Origin: Ooceraea biroi
Lineage: Eukaryota > Arthropoda > Insecta > Hymenoptera > Formicidae
NCBI RefSeq assembly: GCF_003672135.1
Contig: NC_039514.1
Coordinates: 6,887,287-6,951,286 of the forward strand
Direction of reading: 5' to 3'
Length of the DNA: 64,000 bases
Shown here one piece after another: positions 11,388 through 23,010 of this stretch; the stretch's first letter is position 1; each line of letters opens with the position of its first letter. The notes beneath the pieces were generated by a model, which worked only from the letters and a program-made list of their open reading frames with translations, was not told the DNA's origin and ran no database searches. Both the position numbers and the translations under genes were made by a program.

Positions 11388-14300
11388 GTAATTCCGGCCC
11401 CCGAGTACCGAGACATCGCCACGTGTCACGCTATTTCTCTCTTTCCCCCTCGCGAATTTCGTGTGAATTTCGTTCATAGTTGTTGTCTCGTCGTAGCTGC
11501 ACTCTATGAAAATCCGCGTCGCGACGGTGTTATTATATTATTATTACTGACGTTGCTTGCTGATTTGATAACGCAAAATGATAGAGTTATCCAATCGCAC
11601 AATTGTACATTATGCATTAATTATACATTATTATGCATTAAATTTCAACACTGTGATGACTCGTCACCCGCCACGTGACCATTGCCGAGAGATATTAAAT
11701 CAAACAGATAATTCGAGCTTTCAAGAGACGCGTCGCCGTAATTAACGCGCGTAAACCAACATTGCAGTTCGCAGAAAAAGAAAAAGTTGCCTCTGTGCGG
11801 TGAATAATAATGAATACCGTACTTTGGACCAGGATAACATTCGCGATGACACGTAGGAAATGTTTTCGTCCTCGTACGTGACGATCGTCGGAGCGAAGCA
11901 AAGCAAAGGCCCTCGCCGGATCTTTCGTGTTCCTTATAATAATTATGCGAATTCCTCAGGTTCAAGTCGAAATTAGTCCGATGTCTGGCGAGCTTTTCCT
12001 ACGTCATACGGAGCCTTCTGAACCTGGCAGTTACGGTGTTCACCCCCTGCGTGGCACTGAAAACGGTGATAGGGCTTCCGTACTGGGCGAGCATCGTGGG
12101 CATCACGACCATCTCCGTAGCCTTCACGATCATGGTAAGAAATACGCGAGTTACGTCACGCACACGTGCGTTACGTCACGTGCACGTGCGTAGTGTCACG
12201 TACCACACGTTTCGCAGATTCGCAGTCGAGCGGGCTTTCCGAATGGAAAGTGCAAACGCGGAATAATGAAACCCGCCGAGGATTTAATTGGAAAAACAGT
12301 GGGGACGTAATAAATCGCGCGGGTTTTCTGTAAATTGAGTTTGCATAAACTAAAATCACGTGGCATGCGTGCGAAATTTCGAACGCGATGTAATATGCAC
12401 GCCCGCGTGAAAATGTTTTTGCATTCGTTTATAATAATAATAATAATAATAATGATGGGGTGGAAAACGCGATTATGTTGGCTTAAGATGTATTGTTCTC
12501 TTTCTATCTGCGGCGCGTTAATTCGTCGGAAATTAAAATTATATCGATTTCGGTGTTTTAAAGGTAAACGATTCGCGGGAACGTAATGTGCGAAAACAAT
12601 ATTTTCGTAAATTTCCTGACACTTCGGCTCTCTCAGGCAAATAGGATTCCGCAATTTTAGTAAACGTTAGCTCGCCGCTGGAAACGAAATCGCATTCCGT
12701 CGGCAAAATATTTATATTCGTCCCGTTGAAAATTGAAACAATCGCGCGCGCATGCAGATGGGACGGACGGTCGAACGGGCGAGCAATTACACGCGAAAAT
12801 GTCACCACGACAGATAATGAGAAACGTGTGACACACATTCATAAATAATAATCCCGCGAAAACCACCCGTTAATACAGTGCATTTGTTGCAACAACAAAC
12901 GTGTTGTTTGAACAAATCGCGCTTCCACGCGGAAATGTTGCAGCAGCAGAAACGCGAAAAGTGCCAGAAAAAAAAGAAATTATTGATAGCGAGTGAATTA
13001 TTTCGCTAGACGACTGGCGTCGTCTCGTTTTGCAGATATTTAACGTTTACACGCTGATTTTTTCAGGGTGGCCTGAAAGCCGCCATTCTGTCGGACGTCA
13101 TACAGGGTCTCGCGATGATCGGCGTGTCCATAGTGATCATCGTGCAAGGGACCATCGGCGTGAACGGGCCAGCTAACGTCCTCAATGTGACTTACGAACG
13201 CGGACGCCTGGACTTCTTCAAGTATGCCTTCTGTATGTTAATTATCCGCCGACACTGCAGCAAACTCGCGCGCGCGCGTAATGTAATGCAATTCTCATTT
13301 CGTTGCGAATCTACTGAAACGTCAGAATCACGCGCGGAATTCCCCGTTGCTATTTTGCCGCCTGAACTTTAACAATTATTAATCTCGAGAAAAATGTACA
13401 ATTTCAAACTAACTACCGACGCATCGAGTGCACAATGTTAAAAACGCGAATTTTATCATATTAAAATTCTTCGCCGTGCGTTTCGCAATTTAAAATTATT
13501 ACATTCCGCCCATCGGACGTAACGTTATTCCGCGCGCGCTTTTTCCGCGTCTTCAGAATTTCCTCCGGACAAAAAATCCGGAGCTCCATTTCTCTTTTCT
13601 TTTTTTTTCTTCCTTTCTCTCTTGTCAAGTCTAGTTATATCTATCAAGTAATCGGGCGCCCTCGGATCCCTCGCGATAAAATAGAGACACGTTCACTCGA
13701 GACACTCGTCTCTTTTTGCAGCTTTGACATGGACCCGACTCTCCGCGTGACGACAGTGTCGGCGACACTGGGTCAACTCTTCATGAGTTTATCCATTTTC
13801 GGATGTCAGCAGAATTTTGTTCAGAGATACTGCAGCATGACCAGCCAGCGGAAGGTTGTCAAGTAAGTGAGCTTCCCTCTTCTTGTTTGCGCGGAAAATA
13901 CAATCGACAGATCCGCCAGCCGCGCCTCTGCGCTGCTGCAGTGCTGCGCGATGCAACGGTAAACGACGGACTCGCGTGTGACGCACAATTTGTCGTGCGA
14001 TCTACAGGATTTAATGTGATTTATGCAAAATGCACGGCGAATTATCATCCCAAGCATATGCGAGATGGAAATGGAAATCGCGAGTATAAAAGGCGCGCGC
14101 GCGCACACACACGTAGCACAGCCGATGGAACAGTAGAATCAATGAAAAACAGCGGGATTGCGCTTCAGAAATAGACTCGAGACTGAGATAAAAAATGGCA
14201 ATGTGCGGCTGCCAGCGAGCGGCAAGCGAACGACAACGGTTGCAAAATTCTACCGACAAACCCGTGAAGTTGTTTAAAATACAGACAGGAGTGTCTCGTC

Positions 14301-17300
14301 GCAGCATATGCATATTTTGCGTACGCATTGTTGTTATGACCGCAACGCTGTTACGAAATAATGACGCGGGCAGCACGCGACAGTAAACTTCCGCAGCCGG
14401 CAAAATGTGAATTGAACGCCGCGTTTTCGAAGCACGTGCTTTACGAAAATTACGTATTACGTACGACGGCGGATTGCGCGAGTTAAATGCCTGATTTCGC
14501 GCGAGCGAGCGTGACGTTTGCGTCACGAGATACGACGTTTCGTGATACGACGACGACGTGAGGTTTAACAACCCTGAACTTCGGAGCGCTGTCTCTGTCA
14601 GTTCGGTTTCGTGATTTTCTAACGTTCTACAGGGCGTCCGGTTTGCGCGATCCGCAATAACGTAACGTACGAAATACGAGTTAATTTTTATTTCAAGCGT
14701 CGCAGGGAGACGTCTTCGGGGAAGGAAATATTTCTCGACGCGCAAATGCGCTCTCCATTGCATTGGAAAACAAGATTATTCTTTCCTTCTGCCTTCTCGC
14801 GTATTTCAGTCACACCTGATACACGCACTTTATTATTTGCGCGTGACGCGTTGAATTTTTCGCGCTGCAGCCGCCTGGGTTTGACTAGTGATTCATCAAC
14901 GCGAGACACGTGAATTATGATTCGCATTAAGTCATGCAAATGACTCTTATCTTAAACCGACGAGTCTCGATTTGCGGATGGAATTGACGCCAGCGAGGAG
15001 CGGATATTCATGAATCGGCAAGCAGTATTCATGAATTATTGTAAAGCGTGTTTTACGACCGAAGATCGCGGTAAATATCGCAGGAGGAAGTATAGCTTTA
15101 CGCACGTCCTTTTACGAGACGCGGCCTCCCCGCATCGCCAGGAGATGTTTTAATTGACGAAGAAATATAATTTATATCGCACATCGTCCGCCGGTTACAC
15201 GTTTGAAATTATCGCAAAGATTTACAGCGAGTAATTCCATTCGCCGTTTTGATACATCAGCTTTCGCGAATCCTCAATATCTCTCGCGGTTTCGGTGTAA
15301 TTCGGTAGCTTCCGTGCATTTAGTTGTTTGCTGGGTCAGAGAAAAGTAAATAGATGCGCTTCGTGCGATTACGGAATCGCAGAAAACGGAAAGCAGCGGT
15401 TGCGATGAATTCCGCTGCTTTAATAAAGCGTGAATTTTCTTGACAGTATTTGCGAAGACCGTAACAAGAGCGCGAGAGGAATTCTAATTCCTTTCTCTTT
15501 TTTTTCATAAAAAATTTGAAAGCATGCTCTTGCGCAAAATGTCATGTCACTTTCGCGTGATGTACGAGCGCATTCCCCGACGTGAAATTGAATTCTGAAA
15601 TTTTCGCCCGCGCGCATTACTACATTCGGCCTTAGGAAATGCCTTTTCTCCCACCGTTGTCGATTGCAATTTCAGTCGCGCTCTTCCATTATTTTTCGGA
15701 CTTACTCTGTCATGCAAGCACAGCGCTGTTTGCGCTACTGAAGCAGCGCGGCGCACTCGCGCAATTGTGTCCGGAACGAAGCTCGGCGACACGCGAGCTG
15801 CGCGAGTACGTCGCACGTAACAGTCCGCAGCATTTTTTCAGCCCGGTAATAATCGAAAGCGAATAAAAACCCACGTAATCACGAATTGGCTACATTGCCG
15901 GCGCATCCGAGCTGGGACACCGCGCGGAACGAGCGTATCACGTTGGCTCGTAAAGTTTTACTGCTCGCAAATGTATCGTCGAAGGAGCCCAAGTGAATAC
16001 TTCCGCATCGCGGGCAAAATAACCCGAGAACAGGTCCGTGGGGTGTTCTTGGCACTTCAACCCCCTAGGAATTTATCTGCATTTATATTTATTTGGAATT
16101 TCGCGAAAACTGCACCAACCAGCCCAGATCCGTTTTCACCGTGCTGCGTAAATTCGCCAAGTGTAACTTGGCAATTTATTTATTTTGAAAGCTGAGAAGC
16201 CGCTGCGCGCGTATTACATTAACATAGTTATCTTCGGAACGATATTCTCTCAAATATCGCAGTTTATATTCCCAAATAAATCACACAAATAAAAATAAAA
16301 CCAATCATGAAGACTCCTTTTGACTATCGTGAGGTTTTTAATCCGTTTTACTTAAATCTACGTGTCGTCAAATTATCGCAAAGCAAAGCTCGAGGAGCGC
16401 GCAGCTTTATCTTCATCAAGATCGAAAGTTCATCTCACGACGATGATCTTCCGCGATTTCGTTGATCTTCCTCACGTGTCGGAAGTTTCGGCGGGAAGTG
16501 AAAACACGATCGGGCCGATTTAGGAAGTAGTACCCACAGTTACTATTACCACCTAATCAATGAGCGGTCCATGGGGAAGCCGGTCCATGGCGGCGTGCCA
16601 ACTTTCAGCAGGGAGATTCCCGGCGTTCTCGATAAGGTCTGTGATATCAATTCAAGAGTCGTCGACATACGCTCCCGGGGTAAGACCCACTTGCCCTCCC
16701 GCCCCCTGCACGTGTGCCACGGCCGTTTATTAAAACGGCTGAGTAAATGTCTCGGCGGCGCGAGGGGATGAAGCTGGTACGGAATGATGAAGAATGGAGC
16801 CGCTTTAAAACGTCTCTCCACGTCATTTGTCGTGCCGGTCCGCATGCGAGGCGCCGCCGAGGGACAACGCGAAATTATAATAAACGAGCGTCGTCGCGCA
16901 ACCACGAGACGAATAAAAACTTACGTTTCCGCACCGGATTCACTCGCGCTAATGTATATTAATGTCGCAGGCGAGTTGTACGCGCGCGAGGGCGATTACG
17001 CTCGGTCCTCTCGCAGAGGGAAGGACCTCCGGCGCACGGGCGTTTTAATTAACGTCGCGACGGCCGACTCGATTGCTCGAATTGTGCGTTAACGCGAATT
17101 CCAGGTGCGCGTTTGCGACTCGAGATTGCCAGATTAATTAGCGGCTCATGGGTGATTAATCGAGCTCGTTTCTCGCAGCCGCTGAAAGCTGTCAAAGTCC
17201 AACAAGTTAACGCTCTTGGTCCAGGCTACGTCTCTACGGCGCTTTCCTCGCCTTTTCGGCGACGCTGGAGAGCCGAATTACCGTCCGTCTGTTACCGCTC

Positions 17301-19770
17301 CAGTTTTGTTTTCTTCCACGTTGCTCCGTGCGCGTTCTTCCATTTGTCCGCATCGTTAAAATTTATAGCGACGTTTATTAGCGCACTCCATCATCCGAGA
17401 AGTTGAGAAACGATTATAAGAATGCAGCGTTATATAATTGTCACCTGTACTCGCGCGCTCATTTATCTCATGGTAATGGTTCTTTCACCAATTGTTGGCC
17501 GCTCATAGTTTTTTTTTCCTTTTTTTCAGTTTTACTTTTGCGTAACAGGAGTTCTTCCGGAGAGGTACGAGGTGCTGCTGCGCCACTCATTGTGTTACAT
17601 CTCGTAACACCGAGATGAGTAGAATAAATGTCGTCATCGCATAGGCGCGCATTGTCTGTACAAATCTGCGTCAAGACCCGTTTAAAGGACGCAGTCTGAT
17701 ACGCATCTGCGTTGTGCAGAATTTATTTTAAAATGTCACGTCGAAGGGAGTAATTAACGGGAACAAATAAAATTGGATAACGATTTTTCTGGACAGATTC
17801 TGATCGATAGTTGACCCAGTGCAAGTCTTGGAATTTTGCAATGAGACTAACAAGCATCTAGAAGATCAAAGAGTAATATGTGCGAATAATACATTCATTT
17901 ATACTCATTTTTATTGATATTTCAATAAAAATGAGTATAAATAAGCCAGTGATAGTAATAATAATATTTATTATTAATAATAATTATTATTTGCTGGATG
18001 TAATGTGTAATAGATATTTATCGGCATCACCGGATATTCTTCTAATGCAGATGCGATTCTAGTGCGGATGCGATTACGCATCTCACGCATCTGGTTACGG
18101 TGATACGGTATCACCATCGCGTTCTATCTATTGTTCAATTCCGCTTACAATTAGAGCGGCCGCTTTTAAACACATATACGTTTCAGCAAATAAAATTCAG
18201 CGGTGTAGTTGCGCGGGTGTGTATGCAGACATTCGAGAACCATAACGCGAGCGTGAGAAACCGTTACGTGAACACGTTTAAAGAGAAAAAAGTGTGATAA
18301 AAAGATCGCAACAAGACAAGCACGCGTGCAAAAGATGCAAATGATAATTACGTAACGTTAATTTTTACTCGAGTGTACCGCGCATTTGCATAACAGCGGG
18401 CGACCCTTGTACCGTTTGATCCACTTTATACCAGCAGTTACCACCGTTTACACACTGCCACCGCGAGCCTGGCGCTATTACAATCGTTATCAATCTTTTG
18501 CAAATTGTCGTTGTAATTTGACGCTTTCGGTGGAGCTTCGCCGCCAAGTCGCCACGTAAACCTAACGGAATTCTCTTCGTTTTGCAGGACGATGATGGCC
18601 AACATGCCCATCATCATGATTCTCTTCTCGCTGTCCTGGGTCGTCGGAATGGTGATATTCGCCAACTACGCCGACTGCGATCCGCTCAGTCTCGGATACA
18701 TCTCCAAGATCGACGAGATCGTGCCGTTCTACGTCGAGGACAAATTCCACAACGTGCCAGGAATGCTAGGTCTCGTGATGGCCACCCTCTTCAACAGCGC
18801 CCTGACCCTGGCGGTGTCGAATCTCAATTCTCTCGCGACCGTTACCTTCGAGGACTTCCTCAGCCACATCCCGGCTCTGAGCGATCTCCGGGACACGCAG
18901 CAGGTGCGCGTGATCAAGATCATCGGCGTCATCTACGGCCTGCTGATAATCGGCATCAGCTTCCTGGTGGCCATGCTGTCCGGCGTGATAGAATCCTCGA
19001 TGCTGATGACGTCGGCGACGTCCGGGCCACTCCTCGGTGTCTTTATCCTCGCCATGCTGGTGCCCTGCGCCAATTGGAAGGGCGCCGCCGCCGGTATGAT
19101 CTTCAGCCACGTTACCACTCTGTGGATCACCTTCGGTCACCTCAGCCTGGGCACCAAGGTCGACACGCTGCCGCTGTCGACGGAGAACTGTCATAACGAG
19201 ACGTTCTCTTCCTGGGTGACCAAGCCGATCAGTCTAGAGTCCGAGTTCTCCACGCCCAGTAACACCAGCTGGATGGACGTTCAGCGCAACATGACGCAGT
19301 CGCTCACGGCCGATGAGTCGGCCAATCCCCTGGACGTCCTCTACGGGATCACGTACATGTATTACGCGTTCATCGGCAGCATGACGACCGTCATCGTCGG
19401 TATCATCGTGAGCCTGCTGACGGCCGACGCCGAGGCCGACAAGTACGAGGAACACCTGCTGCATCCGATAGCGAGGAAGCTGGCGGGTCTGTTCCCGGGG
19501 AAACTGAGGGCGTACGGTCGCAGCACTCCTCTCGGCAACAAGAACGACCCCATCAACACGACGAACGCCACCCTGTGTTCGGTAGCAGCCAGCACAGGTA
19601 GCGTCGAGAAGGTGGCACCTCTCCTTCCAGGCCACGAAACCAGGGTCCAGGGTTTCGTGGACGACAGCGGCAAGCTGCAGGTGGACAGCAATTACGTGGA
19701 GAAGCTGAACGCGCTGAAGAACGTCTCCCTCGAGGTGACCAACGAGATCGGCAAGAACACCAGATTATGA
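11032..19770 (+). CDS. SLC5-family solute transporter (SMCT/SMVT-like), 5 coding exons, 669 aa
   Basis: Exons 11032-11387, 11960-12134, 13067-13221, 13722-13862 and 18588-19770 join with GT-AG introns and matching phases (2,0,2,2) into 670 codons including the stop. Family signs: a membrane-rich protein with about 13 helices, the P-S-E-L-Y motif after core helix 1 (72-76), V-Y-Q-Y-L-D-M-R-F (112-120), G-G-L-K-A-A-I-L-S-D-V-I-Q (178-190), F-x-x-A-L-x-L-A-V-S-N-L-N-S-L-A (345-359), and a large extracellular loop with sequons at N479, N501 and N510 before the last helix (about 530-553). The roughly 115-residue cytoplasmic tail makes it longer than many SLC5 proteins. The family moves monocarboxylates, vitamins, iodide, sugars or choline, usually with sodium; the substrate here is unknown. 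Odd points: Arg60 and Arg66 in core helix 1, and Leu350 where a Ser/Thr sodium ligand is usual. Family assignment is strong; subfamily is uncertain. Confidence 0.93.
11960..12134 (+). CDS. SLC5 gene, coding exon 2
   Basis: The acceptor is CCTCAG/GTTC; the first base completes R119. Encodes two hydrophobic helices (about 128-150 and 155-177) and ends exactly after codon 177 at ATG/GTAAGA. Confidence 0.92.
12151..12210. repeat. Three 20-bp tandem units with CRE- and E-box-like cores in SLC5 intron 2
   Basis: Units at 12151-12170, 12171-12190 and (degenerate) 12191-12210. The first two each contain TTACGTCA, a CRE-like core, and CACGTG or a close variant lies within the same units. The array starts 16 bases after the exon-2 donor. 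An intronic enhancer role is possible but inferred only from motif content. Confidence 0.7.
13067..13221 (+). CDS. SLC5 gene, coding exon 3
   Basis: The acceptor TTTCAG/GGTGG begins with the conserved G-G-L-K-A-A motif (178-183), followed by a helix to about residue 203 and an extracellular N-V-T sequon. The donor CAA/GTATGC leaves two bases of an Asn codon completed by exon 4. Confidence 0.9.
13722..13862 (+). CDS. SLC5 gene, coding exon 4
   Basis: The acceptor is TTGCAG/CTTTGA. Encodes F-D-M-D-P followed by a helix (about 236-258) ending in the Q-Q-N-F-V-Q-R-Y motif typical of SLC5 proteins, where sugar transporters have an N-Q/I-I-Q-R version. The donor is AA/GTAAGT. Confidence 0.9.
15390..15421. 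repeat. 10-bp inverted repeat in SLC5 intron 4
   Basis: Arms 15390-15399 and 15412-15421 are perfect reverse complements around a 12-base loop. A second perfect inverted repeat (7-bp arms, 4-base loop) lies just upstream at 15364-15381. No function is evident. Confidence 0.7.
17897..17942. repeat. Perfect 21-bp inverted repeat (hairpin) in SLC5 intron 4
   Basis: Arms 17897-17917 and 17922-17942 are exact reverse complements with the 4-base loop TATT. The arms are AT-rich (core ACTCATTTTTATTGA). A perfect stem this long is unusual by chance; it could be a tiny fold-back element or a small hairpin RNA substrate. No target-site duplication is obvious. Confidence 0.9.
18047..18115. repeat. Cluster of short palindromes in SLC5 intron 4
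   Basis: Contains GATGCG-ATTA-CGCATC, an outer CAGATGCG/CGCATCTG pair, and the odd palindrome at 18099-18115 (GGTGATAC, G, GTATCACC). They lie about 100 bases after the 21-bp hairpin. The meaning is unknown. Confidence 0.6.
18588..19770 (+). CDS. SLC5 gene, coding exon 5 (C-terminal 394 residues)
   Basis: The acceptor is TTTGCAG/GACGATG; the first base completes K276. This long uninterrupted exon encodes the last half of the helix bundle, including core helix 8 with T349-L350 where most family members have two Ser/Thr. It also encodes the glycosylation-sequon loop (465-525), the final helix and the cytoplasmic tail. The TGA stop is at 19768-19770. Codon third positions are strongly G/C, unlike the AT-rich flanking intron. 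Confidence 0.95.
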
Positions 19771-19971
19771 TCCGACGCTGATCCGTAGGTGCTTCTCGTG
19801 TCTCTCAGTTAGCAGTCGTTGTTATTGTTGTTGTTATTATTATTATTCCTGTTATTAGCGCCGGGTATATCGAGAAATCCCAACGTTCTCGAATTTGGTG
19901 GCGTGTAACGTGATAAACTTGGCCGAACTCGAACTCGTGTGTTAGTGTGCCAAATTTTATTATCGCAACAT

Positions 19972-19977
19972 AATAAA
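19972..19977 (+). terminator. Candidate poly(A) signal of the SLC5 gene
   Basis: AATAAA about 200 bases after the stop codon. Another AATAAA at 21565-21570 could mark a longer 3' UTR; the sequence alone cannot choose. Confidence 0.4.
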
Positions 19978-21388
19978 CGGGTTTGCGGGCCCGTAGCGCG
20001 TGGAGCGTAATTACGCGCGTAAGCGAAGTTTCCGCCGATTACGGTGCTCGCGAGAGTCAAACTTGCAGCCAGCTCAAAATAACGCTCAAATGAAGGCAAT
20101 TCAGAAGTGCGACTCGCTTGGGGAAACTCCTAACTTGTGCGTGCCAATTAGAGTTAACTACGAGACACCGGGTGACGTGTGTTTTGTGAGGGTGTGCTCA
20201 GACGCCGAGCGCGATTCCCCGGCTTCCCGGAAGATTGTCAGGATTGTCAGATGCAGACGCGTCTGACGCGTGCAACTCCGCGTCGAACGCTCGCTCGCAA
20301 CCGGCGATTTCCTCCGTAGAGACGTACGAGACTCCGTAGAACTCGGGAGCAGAGATTGCTGTAATTAGGAATGAGTAAAAGGAGAAAGCGTTTTGTTTCA
20401 AGAGAGTAATCGTAAACCCCGTACGAGCCGCCAGCAACTCAAAGATGCGACTTCATTGTAGACAGTGAGAGACTGATGATCCAGCTGCCGAGCAACGAGA
20501 CGAATTTTTACGTCTTCGTCACTTCCCGCTGCGCCGCTTCTCCTTCAATTATATCTGCTAGGAAGATCGACGTACCGATCTTGGTCCCCCATTAGTCTTG
20601 GAAAATATCCCTTTCTTGAAATTCAGAATATCTCTATGGCCTTAAGAAGAAAATCGCTGCAATTAGAAGAGACCTAAACAAGTCAAGATGATTCCTCTGC
20701 AATATGTGCATACGTTTATGCTGTCTATACATAGTCACAATACGCTGACGTGGCAGCAAGCCTCTCCTCCCACGTTGGAAAGATACAGAATCAACGAGGA
20801 AATCTTACGATCGATTCCCCAAGAGCGCCGGATGAAGAGAAAGCAGTCCAGTTGTACAGAAAAGGATGCGCCAGCGTTTCATAATCTAAGTATGAAAACT
20901 CAATGACTCGGATCGGCGCTGCGCGATAACGCGTATCTTCGCGCGCGTCCACGGCGAAGATATCGGACGAAATGAAGCAGCGCTCGTGTGCGAGGGTTCC
21001 TCCAGCTACTAGGTAGTGTTTTAGATCTTAAACGGATATCAAATCTTTAACGTAGTTTAAGCGTAACGCAAACTACTGTATTATAATATATAAGTAACGT
21101 GTAGTATTACGCGGAAGATCACCGCACCTCCCCGTGGCGCGCGCGTGTGTGTATTCTGCATATTAAGTATGTGCGTCGTTCGCAAACTGTCGAGCGTTGG
21201 ATTTTAAAGCGTTGAGATTTATTTTTCTACTTGAGCGAGCGTGTGCGTGAGCCGTGTAATTCGTAAGATTCGCGGGAGGATGTATACGTAATGAGAATAT
21301 AGAGAGAGAGAGATTCCTTCTTTTTTTTTATGCCAATCCAGCAACTGTGATCGTTAATTTGATCTGTTCGATCGCGCTTACAGATACC

Positions 21389-21407
21389 TATATATATATA
21401 TATATAT
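21389..21407. repeat. TA microsatellite
   Basis: About nine TA units in AT-rich DNA downstream of the SLC5 gene, possibly within a long 3' UTR. Confidence 0.9.
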
Positions 21408-21949
21408 GTTACATATTTATTACAGTCCGCAATACAACTCACTATTTTTTATTCGTCTCGTTTGATTACTTTTGCGGTCCCTCCAACGCGCGTTCCTCGA
21501 TCCTCCTCTCGTACGCATCAGCATTCTTTTCACGATCTTCATCGCTTCATCATCTTAAATTAAAAATAAAGTTGTATTTGTAAGTTGTTATTTAATACGC
21601 TAATTTTCGCGCAATTACGTTTCCTCGTCGCGCAGCAATATCTGCCGGCCGAGCAGGCAGAAAACCGCGAAAACATTTAGCTTGATTTTTTCGCGTACCT
21701 CGCGAATAGCTACTGATTTCTGGTGCAAATGTATCCGAAACGTAACTCGATTTCCCACGTGAAATGCTAAATATCACCCTGGTAATATCTAAACTGCAGA
21801 CGCCCACTCGCGGACGTATAATCCGCCGCAAGATGCGAGTGTATCCATCCTCTATTTTGTTAGGGCGCAGCGCTCAAGCGGGCGGGCAAAATGGCTGCTG
21901 CGCACCGAATAACCCACTAAATAACGTTGCGTTTGCATGTGGTGGGCTG

Positions 21950-23010
21950 CAGGTGGGAATAAAACGAGGATTACCCGTCCACGAGCCGCCGTCCATGTCG
22001 CGATGCATCGCGTGAACGATCCGGTGTCCGCCTCGGCAGAACTGGAAATTCAAGTTCGAGGTAGCTTCGAGGGCACGTGCAGGTCGCGAACATCGGCAAC
22101 GTTGCAGCTGCTCGGCCGACCTGACAGCACCTGCGACAGTGGTAGTAGTAGCGATAGTAGACGCTAGTATACACCCTACCCTGGCAGACCCGGGCGTGTA
22201 GTGGTGCTCAAGTAGCAGCGGCACCGGCAGAAGGCGGCCGGTTGTAATCGCGAAAGCACAGGCCGCTTTAGTAGCGCGCGCGTTGCCGAGCCGGTCGCTC
22301 GCACAAATCTCTCCGCGCGGTGGATGATAATATCGCTGGCACGCCGAGCGCGATAGCAGCGCGAAGTTTCCGCTCTTATCGCTTTTCTTCTTTTCCCCTT
22401 TCCTCCTCCCCAATCTCCGCCCCCGAAGCCGCCGTTTTATCCACGTCCCTTGCCCCTCCGTCCCGCCGCCTCGCCCCCTCATTCTCCCGTTTGTTTTTGC
22501 CGCCAGCGCGGCGAGCGTGCAACGGTATCAGGTTTGAAGCGTGCCGCGAGTACCAGCCTCGATCCTGCGCTCTTCGCTTGGCCGTGGCGTTCGATCAGGG
22601 CCGAGGGAGGCCACCATTTTGACATCACGCCGGCGAGATCGCGTGGCGGAACAGCTGTACTCTCTATTTCTCCCTGTCGGCCAAGTTGGGGCGGCAAGAG
22701 GGGGTCGACCGAAGAGCCAACGTGGCCTGGCGATCTGGTGTTAGCGCACGAGCGTCGCGGAAGATAATACGGTTACGTGCCTGTGCGCCATCTCACACGG
22801 ACTCTTCCCGGGTGTACCAAGCGTGGGTGCGGCGCGCATCATGGCGGTAGAATCGAGGTAAATGCGCGGAGGACATGCCCGCAAACCCGTGTGTGCCCCA
22901 TACAAGTCGACGTACCCCGAATCGCGCGGACGAAATTGAGCGAGCAACCCCTCGTGGGGCCTCGTGGGGCCGCTCGAGCGCCCGCGCGAGTGACCTAGGT
23001 CACGACCGCG
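21950..23010. promoter_or_regulatory. GC-rich island with several GCCAT/ATGGC cores, possible promoter region
   Basis: Sharply more GC-rich than its flanks. In and next to it are several GCCAT or ATGGC motifs (near 21889, 22785, 22842 and 23013), the core bound by YY1/Pho-type factors. No open frame in it looks coding. It could hold the transcription start of the aminopeptidase gene about 6 kb downstream or of an unseen transcript. Placement is inferred from composition only. Confidence 0.25.

Larger units (their letters stand above)
13863..18587. other. SLC5 intron 4 (4.7 kb)
   Basis: Bounded by GTAAGT and TTTGCAG. No nested gene is visible on either strand; the 250-aa minus-strand frame at 14011-14763 has no recognisable motif. 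It contains hairpins at 15390-15421 (10-bp arms), 17897-17942 (21-bp arms) and a small palindrome cluster at 18047-18115. Confidence 0.7.

Noticed and set aside
14011..14763. 250-codon minus-strand frame inside SLC5 intron 4
   Set aside because: No recognisable motif, codon use unlike the neighbouring exons, and no splice or promoter context.
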